From a virus, in IMG/VR virus record IMGVR_UViG_3300042691_012110, positions 1 through 30,642 of that record: a stretch of 30,642 nt of DNA; one strand, 5' to 3'. This document shows, piece by piece, positions 10,101 through 17,085 of the stretch; the stretch's first letter is position 1, and the number at the start of each line of letters is the position of its first letter. The position numbers and the translations under genes were made by a program. A model generated the notes under the pieces. The model was not told where the DNA came from. It saw only the letters and a list, made by a program, of their open reading frames with translations, and did not search any database.

Positions 10101-11696
10101 GAAACACCAGTTAATAATACAACGTCAACACAATCTGGAACAATCCAGTCATCTGCTTTGGTTATGAATGGTCCATCATTTACAACAACAGAAAAACCAA
10201 TTGACTTAGTTTCATATGTTTATAAAGAATTAAATAATGCATATAAACATTTTGGAACTAGAATAAGAATTATTGGTAAAATTGAAAACAACGAAAGTCG
10301 TAGTCAGACTCCAACAGGAAGCGTAACATACTACCAGGTCGCTGGAGTTAAACCAGATCAAAATGTAAACATTGGTGGTGGTTCTGGAGGTTTAGCAGTA
10401 TTGCTTAATCCAGAAACAAATAATGGATATTATTTTGAAATTGCTGCCTTAACAGAACAAAATATAGAATCATATTTAAAATTAGATAAAAATAACAAAT
10501 CTAGTATTTCAATTAATAACGTAGTATTTTATAAAATCAAAAAAAATTCTTCAAATACAGAAGCCATTCCAGTAAAACTTTGGGGAGGGCTATCAAAAAT
10601 TACAGTTGACGACGGTAGATTTACTGGACAATATAGAATGTCTAGTGAAGAAAATCCAACAGTATATGATCTAGCAGTAGAATATCAAGATATAGGAAAA
10701 ATTAGAAGATTTTTCTTATATATAAATAATCAACTAATTCAGGTTGTAGACGATACAGATCCGCTACCAGTATATAACAATATGGCTCTATTTGTTCGTG
10801 GATCTTCTAGAGTTATGTTTGAAAATATTTACGCACTATCTGAAAACTATTCTCAAAATAGCGTGTTTACAGTTGGAGAAACACTTTCATCAGCATTTGG
10901 CGATAAAGAAATAAATGCTAGTGAGTCTTTTAGAAAATATGCAATGAGTGGCATTGTTCAGTCAACGTATTTATCAGGAATTAGTTCTCAACAACCACCT
11001 AAATATAATATGTATTTTGAAGAATTTGGCTCAATTATGAGAGAGTGTTCTTATTTTGATATTAAATATGATCGTGCATATCCTGCTCTTTACGCTCAAC
11101 TATCTCCAACTTTTAATAAAATAAAAGGATATATCACATCTGGATTTTATGCTGATTCATACGGCGCAGAGTTTTTAGTTTTTAATGCTACAGATACAGC
11201 AATTAATCTTGACGAAACCAGTGGCAACTATTTAAGAATTCAGGGAATTACTTTTACACAGGACACAACTCACGAACTAACTGTTGATGAGTATTTTAAA
11301 AAACGTAGCAATTTTTCTAATCCACAACTAACTAGTTCTTCTCAAATTATTTCTCCGCTTGTTGAAAAAGAAAAATTTGATAATATAAAATTAAGTAGAA
11401 TGATTTATGGAAATAATGAATTTACTCTAGACACTCCATATATTCAAACACAAGACGATGCTGAAAGTTTGATGGGCTGGATTATAGATAAGTTAATGGA
11501 ACCTAAAAAATCAGTTGGTATAAAAATATTTGCAACTCCAACTATTCAACTTGGAGATATTGTAACAATTAATTATAAAGACTCTAATAATTTAGACTTA
11601 GTCACAAAAAATACTTCTAGGTTTGTAGTATATAATATTGAATATGCAAGAAAAATAAATGGTCCAGATATGACTCTTTATTTGGCGGAGGTGTAA
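7191..11696 (+). CDS. Tail hub / tail-associated protein with lectin-like insertions, 1501 aa
   Basis: This is probably the central tail-tip hub and perhaps part of the host recognition apparatus. Its ATG directly follows the previous stop. Residues about 1-390 look like beta-sandwich modules (a segment near 220-290 includes TPTRWRVQYLEENNWTDAYI). Residues about 395-620 match the pattern of gp27-like hub proteins: a strand-rich start (VIEYSIKKIL), LPVGQLLASTGNLSIFDDD, then SYAITLILDYIGF and EVLNQLAVSTQTAMFFDEYN. Residues about 1004-1220 resemble a LamG/concanavalin-type jelly roll (GYYFEIAAL, FFLYINNQLIQVVDD). The C-terminus at about 1420-1501 returns to a hub-like fold (PTIQLGDIVTINYKDS). 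A plausible reading is a hub split by a large carbohydrate-binding insertion. No peptidase motif was recognised. Confidence 0.75.
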   Translation: MFESTELKDHFETSATIQTESLVLAEWNMNMPDNISKLGNYRYRPQEQNSQFLTLINTFDPADIGLFYTGATDADVVIDGGFENNGTPQLFTSTKEKVKLLYSLEDCIKPFRPRSGINKAAFFNGRYLANSGKDIARRPRYYMPSRYDQFKYWTSFRTENGIERGIAKTIVNGNYYIDDAVPFVVYKKNVPTNRIIVKMQTNVGDIDLGDFTDISRTFPDPLYGNANKTTPTRWRVQYLEENNWTDAYIFNENDLREDGSAIISNDGYVELQYALKNIPDNFKDTFVIAETISSSTLLPTESINGYAYLVIENEGSVGTFHVWNSTTEEYETFVPAYGWILGSEKIDNKTSFVTDLTSPLSFIETTNGKTIYREFQDIRGLRIVVERMNKFDSTFDLIEMSPRLVVNISDKVIEYSIKKILSDLGNSALPVGQLLASTGNLSIFDDDQAFNDNNTNSIISDYIRKNIKFNFYEKILNVSGYDYWVPIKTLYSDGFPQANVTAGTLDLSLRDFYFFLESMPAPRMLVTEVSLSYAITLILDYIGFSNYAFYRTTNEPEPIIPYFFIAPDQTVAEVLNQLAVSTQTAMFFDEYNNFIVMSKDYMLPTIDDRSTNIILSGSNNQSASGIIENQTSGTLPNILSIASEDKKVYNNGKINYTTRYIQRSYGNVRQASMIDKEKTWIYKPALLWEVSGTDSTKTINEVASKQSKYVLGAMPINSDLSNSVPTVVNHQIQNNVIDLGENVYWLTRYQGYFYSNGEIIRYDAAQFNVTLAIWYPIQSDGSLLDSSPQIVLPGRLAPTSIIDNLDKKVANGEITEAQKGEAIQGWRTSHRQGSSNVWITNNQEYQNYFKSLPFNGKIYPTGLVRIYTVPFYETIDGITRLQNGSVYEHGRAQFGTQVTTHSAGINSYWSNNDYVKGCEMKTEYLFTTTLLEDISLPSTSTGAAGVNNTKARQTSRNGTIKNFMSSSYSTETPVNNTTSTQSGTIQSSALVMNGPSFTTTEKPIDLVSYVYKELNNAYKHFGTRIRIIGKIENNESRSQTPTGSVTYYQVAGVKPDQNVNIGGGSGGLAVLLNPETNNGYYFEIAALTEQNIESYLKLDKNNKSSISINNVVFYKIKKNSSNTEAIPVKLWGGLSKITVDDGRFTGQYRMSSEENPTVYDLAVEYQDIGKIRRFFLYINNQLIQVVDDTDPLPVYNNMALFVRGSSRVMFENIYALSENYSQNSVFTVGETLSSAFGDKEINASESFRKYAMSGIVQSTYLSGISSQQPPKYNMYFEEFGSIMRECSYFDIKYDRAYPALYAQLSPTFNKIKGYITSGFYADSYGAEFLVFNATDTAINLDETSGNYLRIQGITFTQDTTHELTVDEYFKKRSNFSNPQLTSSSQIISPLVEKEKFDNIKLSRMIYGNNEFTLDTPYIQTQDDAESLMGWIIDKLMEPKKSVGIKIFATPTIQLGDIVTINYKDSNNLDLVTKNTSRFVVYNIEYARKINGPDMTLYLAEV

Positions 11697-11697
11697 A

Positions 11698-12531
11698 GTG
11701 GCAAGCGAAAATTCAGGTGGTGGTACATCCAAAATAATTAGGGCTAATACAAGAGAAGACAGAGTTATATCTACAACAAAAAAAGAACCCGAATTTACTG
11801 GTCCTTCAAAATATAGTCCATACGTTCCGCCTGTAGTTAAATCAGAACCACCTAAAAAATCTTCTGTTTCTTATAAAGCAATCGCAGATGCTTTTCAGCC
11901 AGCAGTTTCAAATGGATTATTTATTGGACCAATACCATTAGGAACTGTTCGTACAGAAACTGGATATAAAAAAGAACCAATTACAGAAGAGGTTATAATT
12001 ACAGGTGCAGGACCAACTAGTTTTATAACAAGTAGCATAGTTGCAACACCATCAACGCCAACTTTGCCAGTAATAATTTCTACTCCACCACCACCAGTTA
12101 AAACTGCAACCTTAGATATTATTTTATTTGATGATGAAACAACGCCAATAGATACAATGGCAGATTTAATATTTGAAAATATTGGTGGACAAGAATTAAT
12201 TAATATTACAAGGTCTGATATTGTGAATGGTCAAAAAATATCATACCAACCTATTAAAAATTTATCATCAATACAGCAGCGATATAATCCTAATAATATT
12301 CTTAGTCTTCAACAAACCTCAGATAAATATTTTGCTGGATTTTCAATAAAACTAGAAGACAAAATTCCAAACCAAGGAAATGGTATAAATGGAGAAAATA
12401 TCTATATTGAGGAAAGCACGGGAGACTTGATTATTGAGTTTATTAATATAAACAGTGATGAGCAGATTGAATTACAAATTACCACAGATGGTACAATATA
12501 TGAAGCAGATCTTGGAGAAATAGCCTCATGA
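11698..12531 (+). CDS. Putative minor tail protein with Pro-rich linker, 277 aa
   Basis: The start is GTG, one base after the preceding TAA, with GGCGGAGGTG just upstream as ribosome binding site. Residues 1-130 are low-complexity and rich in Pro, Ser, Thr and Lys, including a PPPPVK stretch near residue 125. Residues about 135-277 form a compact acidic region with alternating hydrophobic residues (TLDIILFDDE, YFAGFSIKLEDK, DLIIEFININ), suggesting a beta domain. Lying in the tail cluster between the hub and the next fibre-like gene, it is most likely a structural connector or tip protein. The flexible Pro-rich part would act as a spacer. I do not recognise a specific family. It overlaps the next gene by four bases (ATGA). 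Confidence 0.5.
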   Translation: MASENSGGGTSKIIRANTREDRVISTTKKEPEFTGPSKYSPYVPPVVKSEPPKKSSVSYKAIADAFQPAVSNGLFIGPIPLGTVRTETGYKKEPITEEVIITGAGPTSFITSSIVATPSTPTLPVIISTPPPPVKTATLDIILFDDETTPIDTMADLIFENIGGQELINITRSDIVNGQKISYQPIKNLSSIQQRYNPNNILSLQQTSDKYFAGFSIKLEDKIPNQGNGINGENIYIEESTGDLIIEFININSDEQIELQITTDGTIYEADLGEIAS

Positions 12532-13673
12532 TAACTAATACTGGCAAAACCATTATTGCAAAATATTTGCTTGGTCAAGCACCAGCCTATGCCTCTTATC
12601 TTGCTATTGGTTGTGGTGCTACACCATTAACTACTGGAGATCCTCTTGGAAATTATTCAGCAAAACAAAATTTAGATTTTGAAATGTTTCGTGTTCCAAT
12701 CTCTTCAAGGGGATTCGTAAATGAGGGTGGATTAGATAAAATTGTTTTAACCGCAGAACTTCCAACAGAAGAAAGGTATGAAATTTCAGAAATTGGAATT
12801 TATTCTGCAGGATCAAATCCATCTGCTGGAGCATATGATAGCAAAACAGTATTTGCTTTTACACAAACAGAAAATTGGCAATACGTTACTGGTGGATCAG
12901 CAGTAGCAATTGACACATTTTCTAGTGCATTAGATGAGCCTGAGTATGATAATATTATTGCAGTTGCAGATCCAGTTTTTCAAACAAGCGCAGATAATCC
13001 AATATTTTTTAAATCTCCAAGAGTAGAAAGATATGAAAGACCAAGATTTTTAAATAATACAATTTTAATAAAGGGTAATGAGTCAGATCTTGACATAGAG
13101 TCTGATAGTGGTCCAGCGCAAGATACTTTTGAAATAAGTGCAGGATCAAATTATATTAAACTAAGCGGTGCAACAGTTGATTTTACAAGAAACTCTCCAA
13201 CAGATGAACTAAGATTGGCGTTTTCAATAGTAAACAGGGATGGAACTTACGGATCTGGCACACAGCCAGAAAGGGCTAGAGTTTTGGTTTCATTTGAAAA
13301 TACAAACGGAACACAGTTTGCAAGACTTGAAGCAGAGGTTATTGATGATAGTAGTGGTGGACAATATGATTTTGCAACAGAAAGATATTTTGTTGTAACA
13401 AAGCAACTTCAACAACTATATAGAACATCTGAATTTGATTGGAATGCAGTTTCAGTGGTCAAAATATATGCGTGTGTTATTGATGGAGTCAATCCATCTG
13501 GCAACTATTATGTGGCGCTGGATGCTTTAAGACTAGAAAATATTGGTACAGTAAATCCACTTTATGGTTTAACTGGATATTCAGTAGTTCAAAACATAGA
13601 CGCATCAACTATTGTAAAAAGTCCTAATACTAGCAATTATATTGAGTTTAGATTTTCAGTTGGTGTAACATAA
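12528..13673 (+). CDS. Minor tail / fibre-like protein with C-terminal jelly-roll, 381 aa
   Basis: The N-terminus (ITNTGKTIIAKYLLGQAPAY, then LAIGCGATPLTTGD) and the following LTAELPTEERYEISEIGIYS resemble a module I associate with baseplate or fibre attachment proteins of phages, covering residues about 1-100. Residues about 165-340 look like a carbohydrate-binding beta-sandwich (NYIKLSGATVDF, LRLAFSIVNRDG, NYYVALDALRLEN). The C-terminal 35 residues form another strand-rich piece. A receptor-binding or tip decoration role is plausible from this architecture and position. The ATG overlaps the previous stop by four bases and its own TAA overlaps the next ATG by one base. The exact family name is not certain. 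Confidence 0.6.
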   Translation: MITNTGKTIIAKYLLGQAPAYASYLAIGCGATPLTTGDPLGNYSAKQNLDFEMFRVPISSRGFVNEGGLDKIVLTAELPTEERYEISEIGIYSAGSNPSAGAYDSKTVFAFTQTENWQYVTGGSAVAIDTFSSALDEPEYDNIIAVADPVFQTSADNPIFFKSPRVERYERPRFLNNTILIKGNESDLDIESDSGPAQDTFEISAGSNYIKLSGATVDFTRNSPTDELRLAFSIVNRDGTYGSGTQPERARVLVSFENTNGTQFARLEAEVIDDSSGGQYDFATERYFVVTKQLQQLYRTSEFDWNAVSVVKIYACVIDGVNPSGNYYVALDALRLENIGTVNPLYGLTGYSVVQNIDASTIVKSPNTSNYIEFRFSVGVT

Positions 13674-14173
13674 TGGCGGATGCAGGAATTAAAAAGATAA
13701 GAATAAAACAAGGAAATCTTCCTACAATAAATGTGAATGAAGAAGGATATGTTTTAAAGTACAGGGTAGTTTCCGAAGACAAAAATAGAACATCTCAATG
13801 GTCACCAATATCAGTCATTCAACCAGGATATACATATGTTGGTGGTGATATATCTTTTAACAAATCAGGACAAGTTGCAACCTTTGCTTGGGATTCTGTT
13901 TCAATACAAATAGATGGAAATCAAATTAGAAGATCACATGAATTTGATATATGGTTAAAATGGGATAGAAGCGATGGGGGAGATTGGATTTATAAACAAA
14001 GAATTGATGGCACCAATGCTTCTTTTCCAATTCCAAGTACATATACAATAAATGGAGTAGTTCAAGGTTCTGCACCTAATAAACTTTCAATAGAAGTATA
14101 TTTAAAAGGAACACCAATCACTAGAGATTCTTCTTTTTTATTAGTCTATGAAGATGGTCCACACACCGTTTAA
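13673..14173 (+). CDS. Putative minor tail protein, FN3-like, 166 aa
   Basis: This small protein is rich in beta strands and aromatic residues. Residues about 18-50 (EGYVLKYRVVSEDKNRTSQW, then SPISVIQPGY) have the look of a fibronectin type III or Ig-like strand pair. Residues about 75-160 continue with strands such as HEFDIWLKWDR and KLSIEVYLKG. There is no signal peptide or membrane segment. It starts at the ATG sharing a base with the upstream TAA, so it is translationally coupled to the fibre-like gene. Structural proteins with such folds commonly decorate tail tips or assist adsorption. The function here is inferred from context only. Confidence 0.5.
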   Translation: MADAGIKKIRIKQGNLPTINVNEEGYVLKYRVVSEDKNRTSQWSPISVIQPGYTYVGGDISFNKSGQVATFAWDSVSIQIDGNQIRRSHEFDIWLKWDRSDGGDWIYKQRIDGTNASFPIPSTYTINGVVQGSAPNKLSIEVYLKGTPITRDSSFLLVYEDGPHTV

Positions 14174-14198
14174 TGATATACTTTAATAGGAGGAAATA
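14174..14198 (+). promoter_or_regulatory. Possible extended -10 element plus strong ribosome binding site
   Basis: This is one of the few gaps in the tail module. It holds TGATATACT (14174-14182), which fits an extended -10 box, and a near-perfect Shine-Dalgarno AGGAGG at 14188-14193, five bases before the ATG at 14199. No -35 box resembling TTGACA lies 17 bases upstream, and the -10 would leave little or no untranslated leader before the ribosome binding site. The ribosome binding site is convincing; the promoter is weak. Confidence 0.35.
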
Positions 14199-14639
14199 AT
14201 GGCTAAGGTACCACTACCAGAAAGAGGACAACCTCTTGATGTTACATATTTATATAGTTTAGTTGATGCTGTAAATGACCTTTCTACACAGGTTGCGTCT
14301 ACAACTACTAACAAAACTGTTATAGATACAACTAGCGCTGGCAAACAAGAAATTAAAACTTCTAATTCAAGAATAATTGGTGGCTATGTTGAAGTTGCTA
14401 ATAACTCAACAGTTTCTGCTGGAAATGAAAAAACTTTTACATATGACTTTAAAGACTTTAAGTATCCACCAATTGTTTCGGCTACTCCAGTAAATATTGG
14501 ACAAACACCAGCAGGACAAAACGTAAATGTTATTTTAAAGAGTGTTACAGAAACAAGAGTTGAAGGCATTGTGAGATTTGGGGCTTCTGGCGACTTATCT
14601 TTAGCAGTACATTTGATTATTGTTGGAATTCCAAACTAA
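14199..14639 (+). CDS. Putative tail tip / fibre structural protein, 146 aa
   Basis: The N-terminus (VPLPERGQPLDVTYLYSLVD) begins a short helical region with a run of Thr, followed from about residue 50 by a beta-rich domain (RIIGGYVEVANNSTV, FTYDFKDFKYPPIVSATPVN) ending in VHLIIVGIPN. The phrase ‘PPIVSATPVN’ and the ending recall small structural proteins and H-type lectin-like tips that I remember from T4-like cyanophages and other marine phages; that is memory, not a search. It has its own strong ribosome binding site (AGGAGG), suggesting higher expression than its coupled neighbours, as expected for a multi-copy virion component. It is the last gene of the tail cluster. Confidence 0.55.
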   Translation: MAKVPLPERGQPLDVTYLYSLVDAVNDLSTQVASTTTNKTVIDTTSAGKQEIKTSNSRIIGGYVEVANNSTVSAGNEKTFTYDFKDFKYPPIVSATPVNIGQTPAGQNVNVILKSVTETRVEGIVRFGASGDLSLAVHLIIVGIPN

Positions 14640-14649
14640 TAATAAACTT

Positions 14650-14841
14650 ATGATTTTTTGTAAAAAATGTAGGGGTAGAACTTTTGTTGATAGACAATAC
14701 AGCAGTATTCAACATATGGAAACATATTGTGTTGTGTGTGGATTAAGAAGATTTTTTCATCCTCCGACAGAAAGTGAAGAAGGAAAATGGTTACTAGCAA
14801 AGGAATTATCCAGGGCGAAATTTACAATAACGAAACTGTAA
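14650..14841 (+). CDS. Small zinc-ribbon protein, 63 aa
   Basis: The frame could begin at 14620, but that start lies inside the previous gene. The ATG at 14650 gives a protein starting MIFCKKCRGRTF, which places a CxxC pair near the N-terminus as usual for zinc ribbons. The second pair is CVVC near residues 31-34. Four cysteines in two knuckles about 25 residues apart predict one structural zinc site and a nucleic-acid or protein-binding role. The C-terminal half (ESEEGKWLLAKELSRAKF) is helical. The last 55 bases overlap the next gene in another frame. It opens the non-structural region and could be a small regulator, but its target is unknown. Confidence 0.6.
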   Translation: MIFCKKCRGRTFVDRQYSSIQHMETYCVVCGLRRFFHPPTESEEGKWLLAKELSRAKFTITKL

Positions 14842-15329
14842 TAAAAGGAAATAAAAAAATATGGTTTCTAAATAATGACTTGGTAAGGCTTCACCATAGT
14901 TCACGATCTACTGGAATGGTTTCTGTTTATAACATAACCAAAGATAGAATTGAAACTTGTTTACGTTCAGATTTTAGAAAAAAAAGAGAAAGAGCATATA
15001 CAGTTGCAGAGACTGCTAAATTAATTAATCGTCATAGAAAATATATGCCAAAATTAATTAAAACTGGAATGATTCCACCACCAGTTGGTGCAAGGCTAAA
15101 TGGTGAAAGAGGTTGGCAAATTAGATCTTATTATTCAGAAAGCATGGTAAGAGAGATCCGTGCTATACTGGCTACTATACATATAGGACAACCAAGAAAA
15201 GATGGACTTATAACAAATAATATGACACCCACAAGCCAAGAATTGACACGGCGAATGGGAGACGGTATACTTACATATACAAAGACAGAAGATGGTAGAT
15301 TTATTCCTGTTTGGGCAGAGAATATTTAA
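14787..15329 (+). CDS. MerR-like helix-turn-helix DNA-binding protein, 180 aa
   Basis: The ATG is preceded by GAAGGA. Residues about 70-105 (YTVAETAKLINRHRKYMPKL, then IKTGMIPPP) read as a MerR/excisionase-type winged helix: an alpha-alpha turn followed by the ‘tG.iPpp’ wing typical of the family. A basic patch RKKRER precedes it. The N-terminal 60 residues are strand-like and the C-terminal part is a helical and basic tail. It probably binds DNA at the boundary between tail and replication genes, perhaps as a regulator, or as a replication-initiation or excision-type accessory factor. No recombinase gene is nearby to pair with an excisionase. A consensus promoter lies inside its 3' end. The overlap with the upstream zinc ribbon suggests coupled expression. 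Confidence 0.65.
   Translation: MVTSKGIIQGEIYNNETVIKGNKKIWFLNNDLVRLHHSSRSTGMVSVYNITKDRIETCLRSDFRKKRERAYTVAETAKLINRHRKYMPKLIKTGMIPPPVGARLNGERGWQIRSYYSESMVREIRAILATIHIGQPRKDGLITNNMTPTSQELTRRMGDGILTYTKTEDGRFIPVWAENI
15161..15169 (+). promoter_or_regulatory. Intragenic extended -10 candidate TGCTATACT
   Basis: The same nine bases, TGCTATACT, also occur in the gap at 25243-25251. Here they fall inside the helix-turn-helix gene, followed closely by another TATAC (15176-15180) and about 100 bases later by a full promoter at 15243-15271. No -35 match is seen at the expected spacing. It is listed as a possible accessory start site or operator-like repeat only. Confidence 0.2.
15243..15271 (+). promoter_or_regulatory. 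Consensus sigma70-type promoter within the end of the HTH gene
   Basis: TTGACA at 15243-15248 is a perfect -35 hexamer. A spacer of exactly 17 bases leads to TATACT at 15266-15271, a five-of-six match to the -10 consensus. Transcription would start near 15278-15280, inside the last 50 bases of the helix-turn-helix gene, and read into the 70-aa gene at 15349 and the whole replication module. This is the best promoter match I found in the window. It would let the replication genes be transcribed independently of the tail genes by the host polymerase. Confidence 0.7.
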
Positions 15330-15348
15330 TAGCAGAAATGGTGGGGTA

Positions 15349-15561
15349 ATGGAAAACGAAAACACAAAAATATCAGTAGCACTTGGATATACTCTTAATT
15401 TAGGAAATTTTCAATCACTAAGGTTTGACTTTGGAATAGTTGACTCTAAGCGTGATGGCGAAAATACAGAACAGGCCTTTGAAAGAATATACAAATTTGT
15501 TGAAGACAAATTAACAGAAAAAGTTAAAGAGGCAGAAGCAGAGTCTGATAGCAAAGAATAA
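15349..15561 (+). CDS. Conserved-looking small phage protein of unknown function, 70 aa
   Basis: The open frame extends back to an ATG at 15292, but that start lies inside the upstream gene and lacks a good ribosome binding site. The ATG at 15349 has GGTGGGG at 15340-15346 and gives a natural N-terminus (MENENTKISVALGY). Residues 7-30 form probable strands (ISVALGYTLNLGNFQSLRF) and 41-65 an acidic helix (EQAFERIYKFVEDKL). The pattern, strands then a helix with an acidic tail, recurs in small proteins of other actinophage-like genomes as I remember them, without known function. It is the first gene after the consensus promoter and shares a base with the next ATG. Confidence 0.65.
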   Translation: MENENTKISVALGYTLNLGNFQSLRFDFGIVDSKRDGENTEQAFERIYKFVEDKLTEKVKEAEAESDSKE

Positions 15562-15869
15562 TGGCTGAACGCAAAGACCGAATGGCTTTGCTAAGTAGAT
15601 ATAACAAACTACATCTACAAAAGTACGAAGCCAAAAGCAACATGAATCTCAATGTTGAGCAATGGGCTGCAGATGCACTTGTTGAATCTTATGGAATAGG
15701 AATATGTTATGACTTATTGGATTATTATTTTAATATTGCTTCTTCCCCTTCTTGGAATTACTTTGCATACAATGCGGAAAAAATATTGGAAGCAAAATTA
15801 GAAGTAGAACAAGATATTAAAGAAAGACAGGAAAGAAGAAAATTAGCAAGAAGGTGGATTAGTGAATAA
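15561..15869 (+). CDS. Hypothetical protein before helicase, 102 aa
   Basis: I do not recognise a family. The protein is mainly helical, highly charged at both ends (MAERKDRMALLSRYNKLHLQ; ERQERRKLARRW), with a more hydrophobic centre (ADALVESYGIGICYDLLDYY). It has no Cys pairs, membrane segment or signal peptide. It begins at an ATG overlapping the previous TAA by one base and ends eight bases inside the helicase gene, so it is co-translated with the helicase. A role as a helicase loader or partner is possible because such small helical proteins often precede phage DnaB genes, but nothing in the sequence proves it. Confidence 0.55.
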   Translation: MAERKDRMALLSRYNKLHLQKYEAKSNMNLNVEQWAADALVESYGIGICYDLLDYYFNIASSPSWNYFAYNAEKILEAKLEVEQDIKERQERRKLARRWISE

Positions 15870-17085
15870 TACAGAAGCAAAATTAATTAGTGCCGTATTA
15901 AATGATAAACAAATTCATGTTTTGCTGCAAGCCAACATTGACAATCTTTTAAGAACTCACAATGATGTATGGAATTTTATTAGATTGTATTCAGAAAACA
16001 ACCAATCAGTTCCACCAGCATCTTTGGTAGTAGAAAAATTTAGAGATTTTGTTCCAGTAGATGGCGTTGGAGCAACAAAGCATCACCTTGAAGAACTACA
16101 AGCAGAATATTTAAATGATAGCCTAAAAGATATTTTGCGTAATGCAGCATCTGAAGTTCAGGTTGGCAATGGCTCAAATGCTCTTGAACATTTAATTACA
16201 AAAACATCAGAGTTAAAAAAGAATACTGCTGCAATTAGAGATATTGAAGTTACGGATTTAGAGTCAGCAGTTGCATATTTTGAAAATGTAAAGAAAATGC
16301 AAGATCTTGGACATATTGGTATTAAGACAGGTTTACCAGGATTTGATAACTATTTACCTTCTGGAATTATGCCAGGACAACTTGGTGTGTTCTTAGCATA
16401 CCCAGGTATTGGTAAATCTTGGCTAGCATTATATTTCGCAGTACAAGCATGGAAACAAGGTCGCAGTCCACTTGTTATAAGTCTTGAAATGTCTGAAACG
16501 GAAGTTCGTAATCGTGTATTTGCAATTATGGGTGAAGGCTTATGGTCTCACCGCAAACTTAGCAATGGAGAAGTAGAAATTGATATGCTTAAAAAATGGC
16601 ATGCTGAAAAGTTAGCGGGTAAACCAGAATTTCACATCATCTCAAATGATAATGGCGGAGATGTAACTCCATCTGTTATACGTGGAAAAATTGATCAATA
16701 TAGACCAGACTTTGTTATCGTAGACTATTTACAACTTATGTCTCCAAACCAAAAATCTGATAATGAAACAGTACGTATGAAAAACTTATCTCGTGAACTT
16801 AAATTAATGTCAATTAGTGAAGAGGTTCCTATTATTGCTATTTCTTCTGCTACGCCTGATGATGTTAAAGATCTTTCTACACCGCCAACTTTAGGACAAA
16901 CTGCATGGTCTAGACAAATTGCTTATGATGCTGATTGGGTAATGGCACTTGGTCGTGCTACGAATAGTGATATTATTGAATGTGTATTTAGAAAAAATAG
17001 AAATGGTTTTATGGGAGACTTTTTAGTTCAAGTAGACTTTGATAGAGGATATTATAGATATAAAGACTATGAGGATAAAGCATGA
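15862..17085 (+). CDS. DnaB-like replicative DNA helicase, 407 aa
   Basis: This is a hexameric 5'-3' helicase that unwinds DNA ahead of the polymerase. The start is GTG with AAGGTGG upstream (15851-15857). Residues 1-110 resemble the DnaB N-terminal helical domain. A linker leads to the RecA-like ATPase core: Walker A at 181-186 (PGIGKS, with K185), a conserved segment PLVISLEMSETEVRNRVFAI, and Walker B ending at D288 with DYLQLM. Near the C-terminus, FRKNRNGFMGDF matches the arginine-finger loop region of DnaB (‘.KnRnG..g’). The length is a little under the usual 450 or so. It overlaps both neighbours and heads the replisome block. It is distinct from the RecA-like gene at 23450. Confidence 0.92.
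   Translation: MNNTEAKLISAVLNDKQIHVLLQANIDNLLRTHNDVWNFIRLYSENNQSVPPASLVVEKFRDFVPVDGVGATKHHLEELQAEYLNDSLKDILRNAASEVQVGNGSNALEHLITKTSELKKNTAAIRDIEVTDLESAVAYFENVKKMQDLGHIGIKTGLPGFDNYLPSGIMPGQLGVFLAYPGIGKSWLALYFAVQAWKQGRSPLVISLEMSETEVRNRVFAIMGEGLWSHRKLSNGEVEIDMLKKWHAEKLAGKPEFHIISNDNGGDVTPSVIRGKIDQYRPDFVIVDYLQLMSPNQKSDNETVRMKNLSRELKLMSISEEVPIIAISSATPDDVKDLSTPPTLGQTAWSRQIAYDADWVMALGRATNSDIIECVFRKNRNGFMGDFLVQVDFDRGYYRYKDYEDKA

Noticed and set aside
14623-14634. Perfect 12-base palindrome TTGGAATTCCAA at the end of the last tail gene, as a terminator or operator.
   Set aside because: It has no loop, no following T run, and encodes the ordinary VGIPN end of the protein. A 12-base palindrome can occur by chance in 30 kb.
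14620-14649. Longer start at 14620 for the zinc-ribbon gene.
   Set aside because: It would overlap the end of the fibre gene and put an unlikely 10-residue leader ahead of the zinc ribbon; the ATG at 14650 fits the fold.
14787-15329. MerR-like protein as an excisionase of a temperate phage.
   Set aside because: No integrase, attachment site or repressor is visible nearby, so a lysogeny role cannot be supported.
15292-15348. Longer start at 15292 for the 70-aa gene.
   Set aside because: The added 19 residues lie inside the upstream gene without a ribosome binding site; the ATG at 15349 has GGTGGGG before it.
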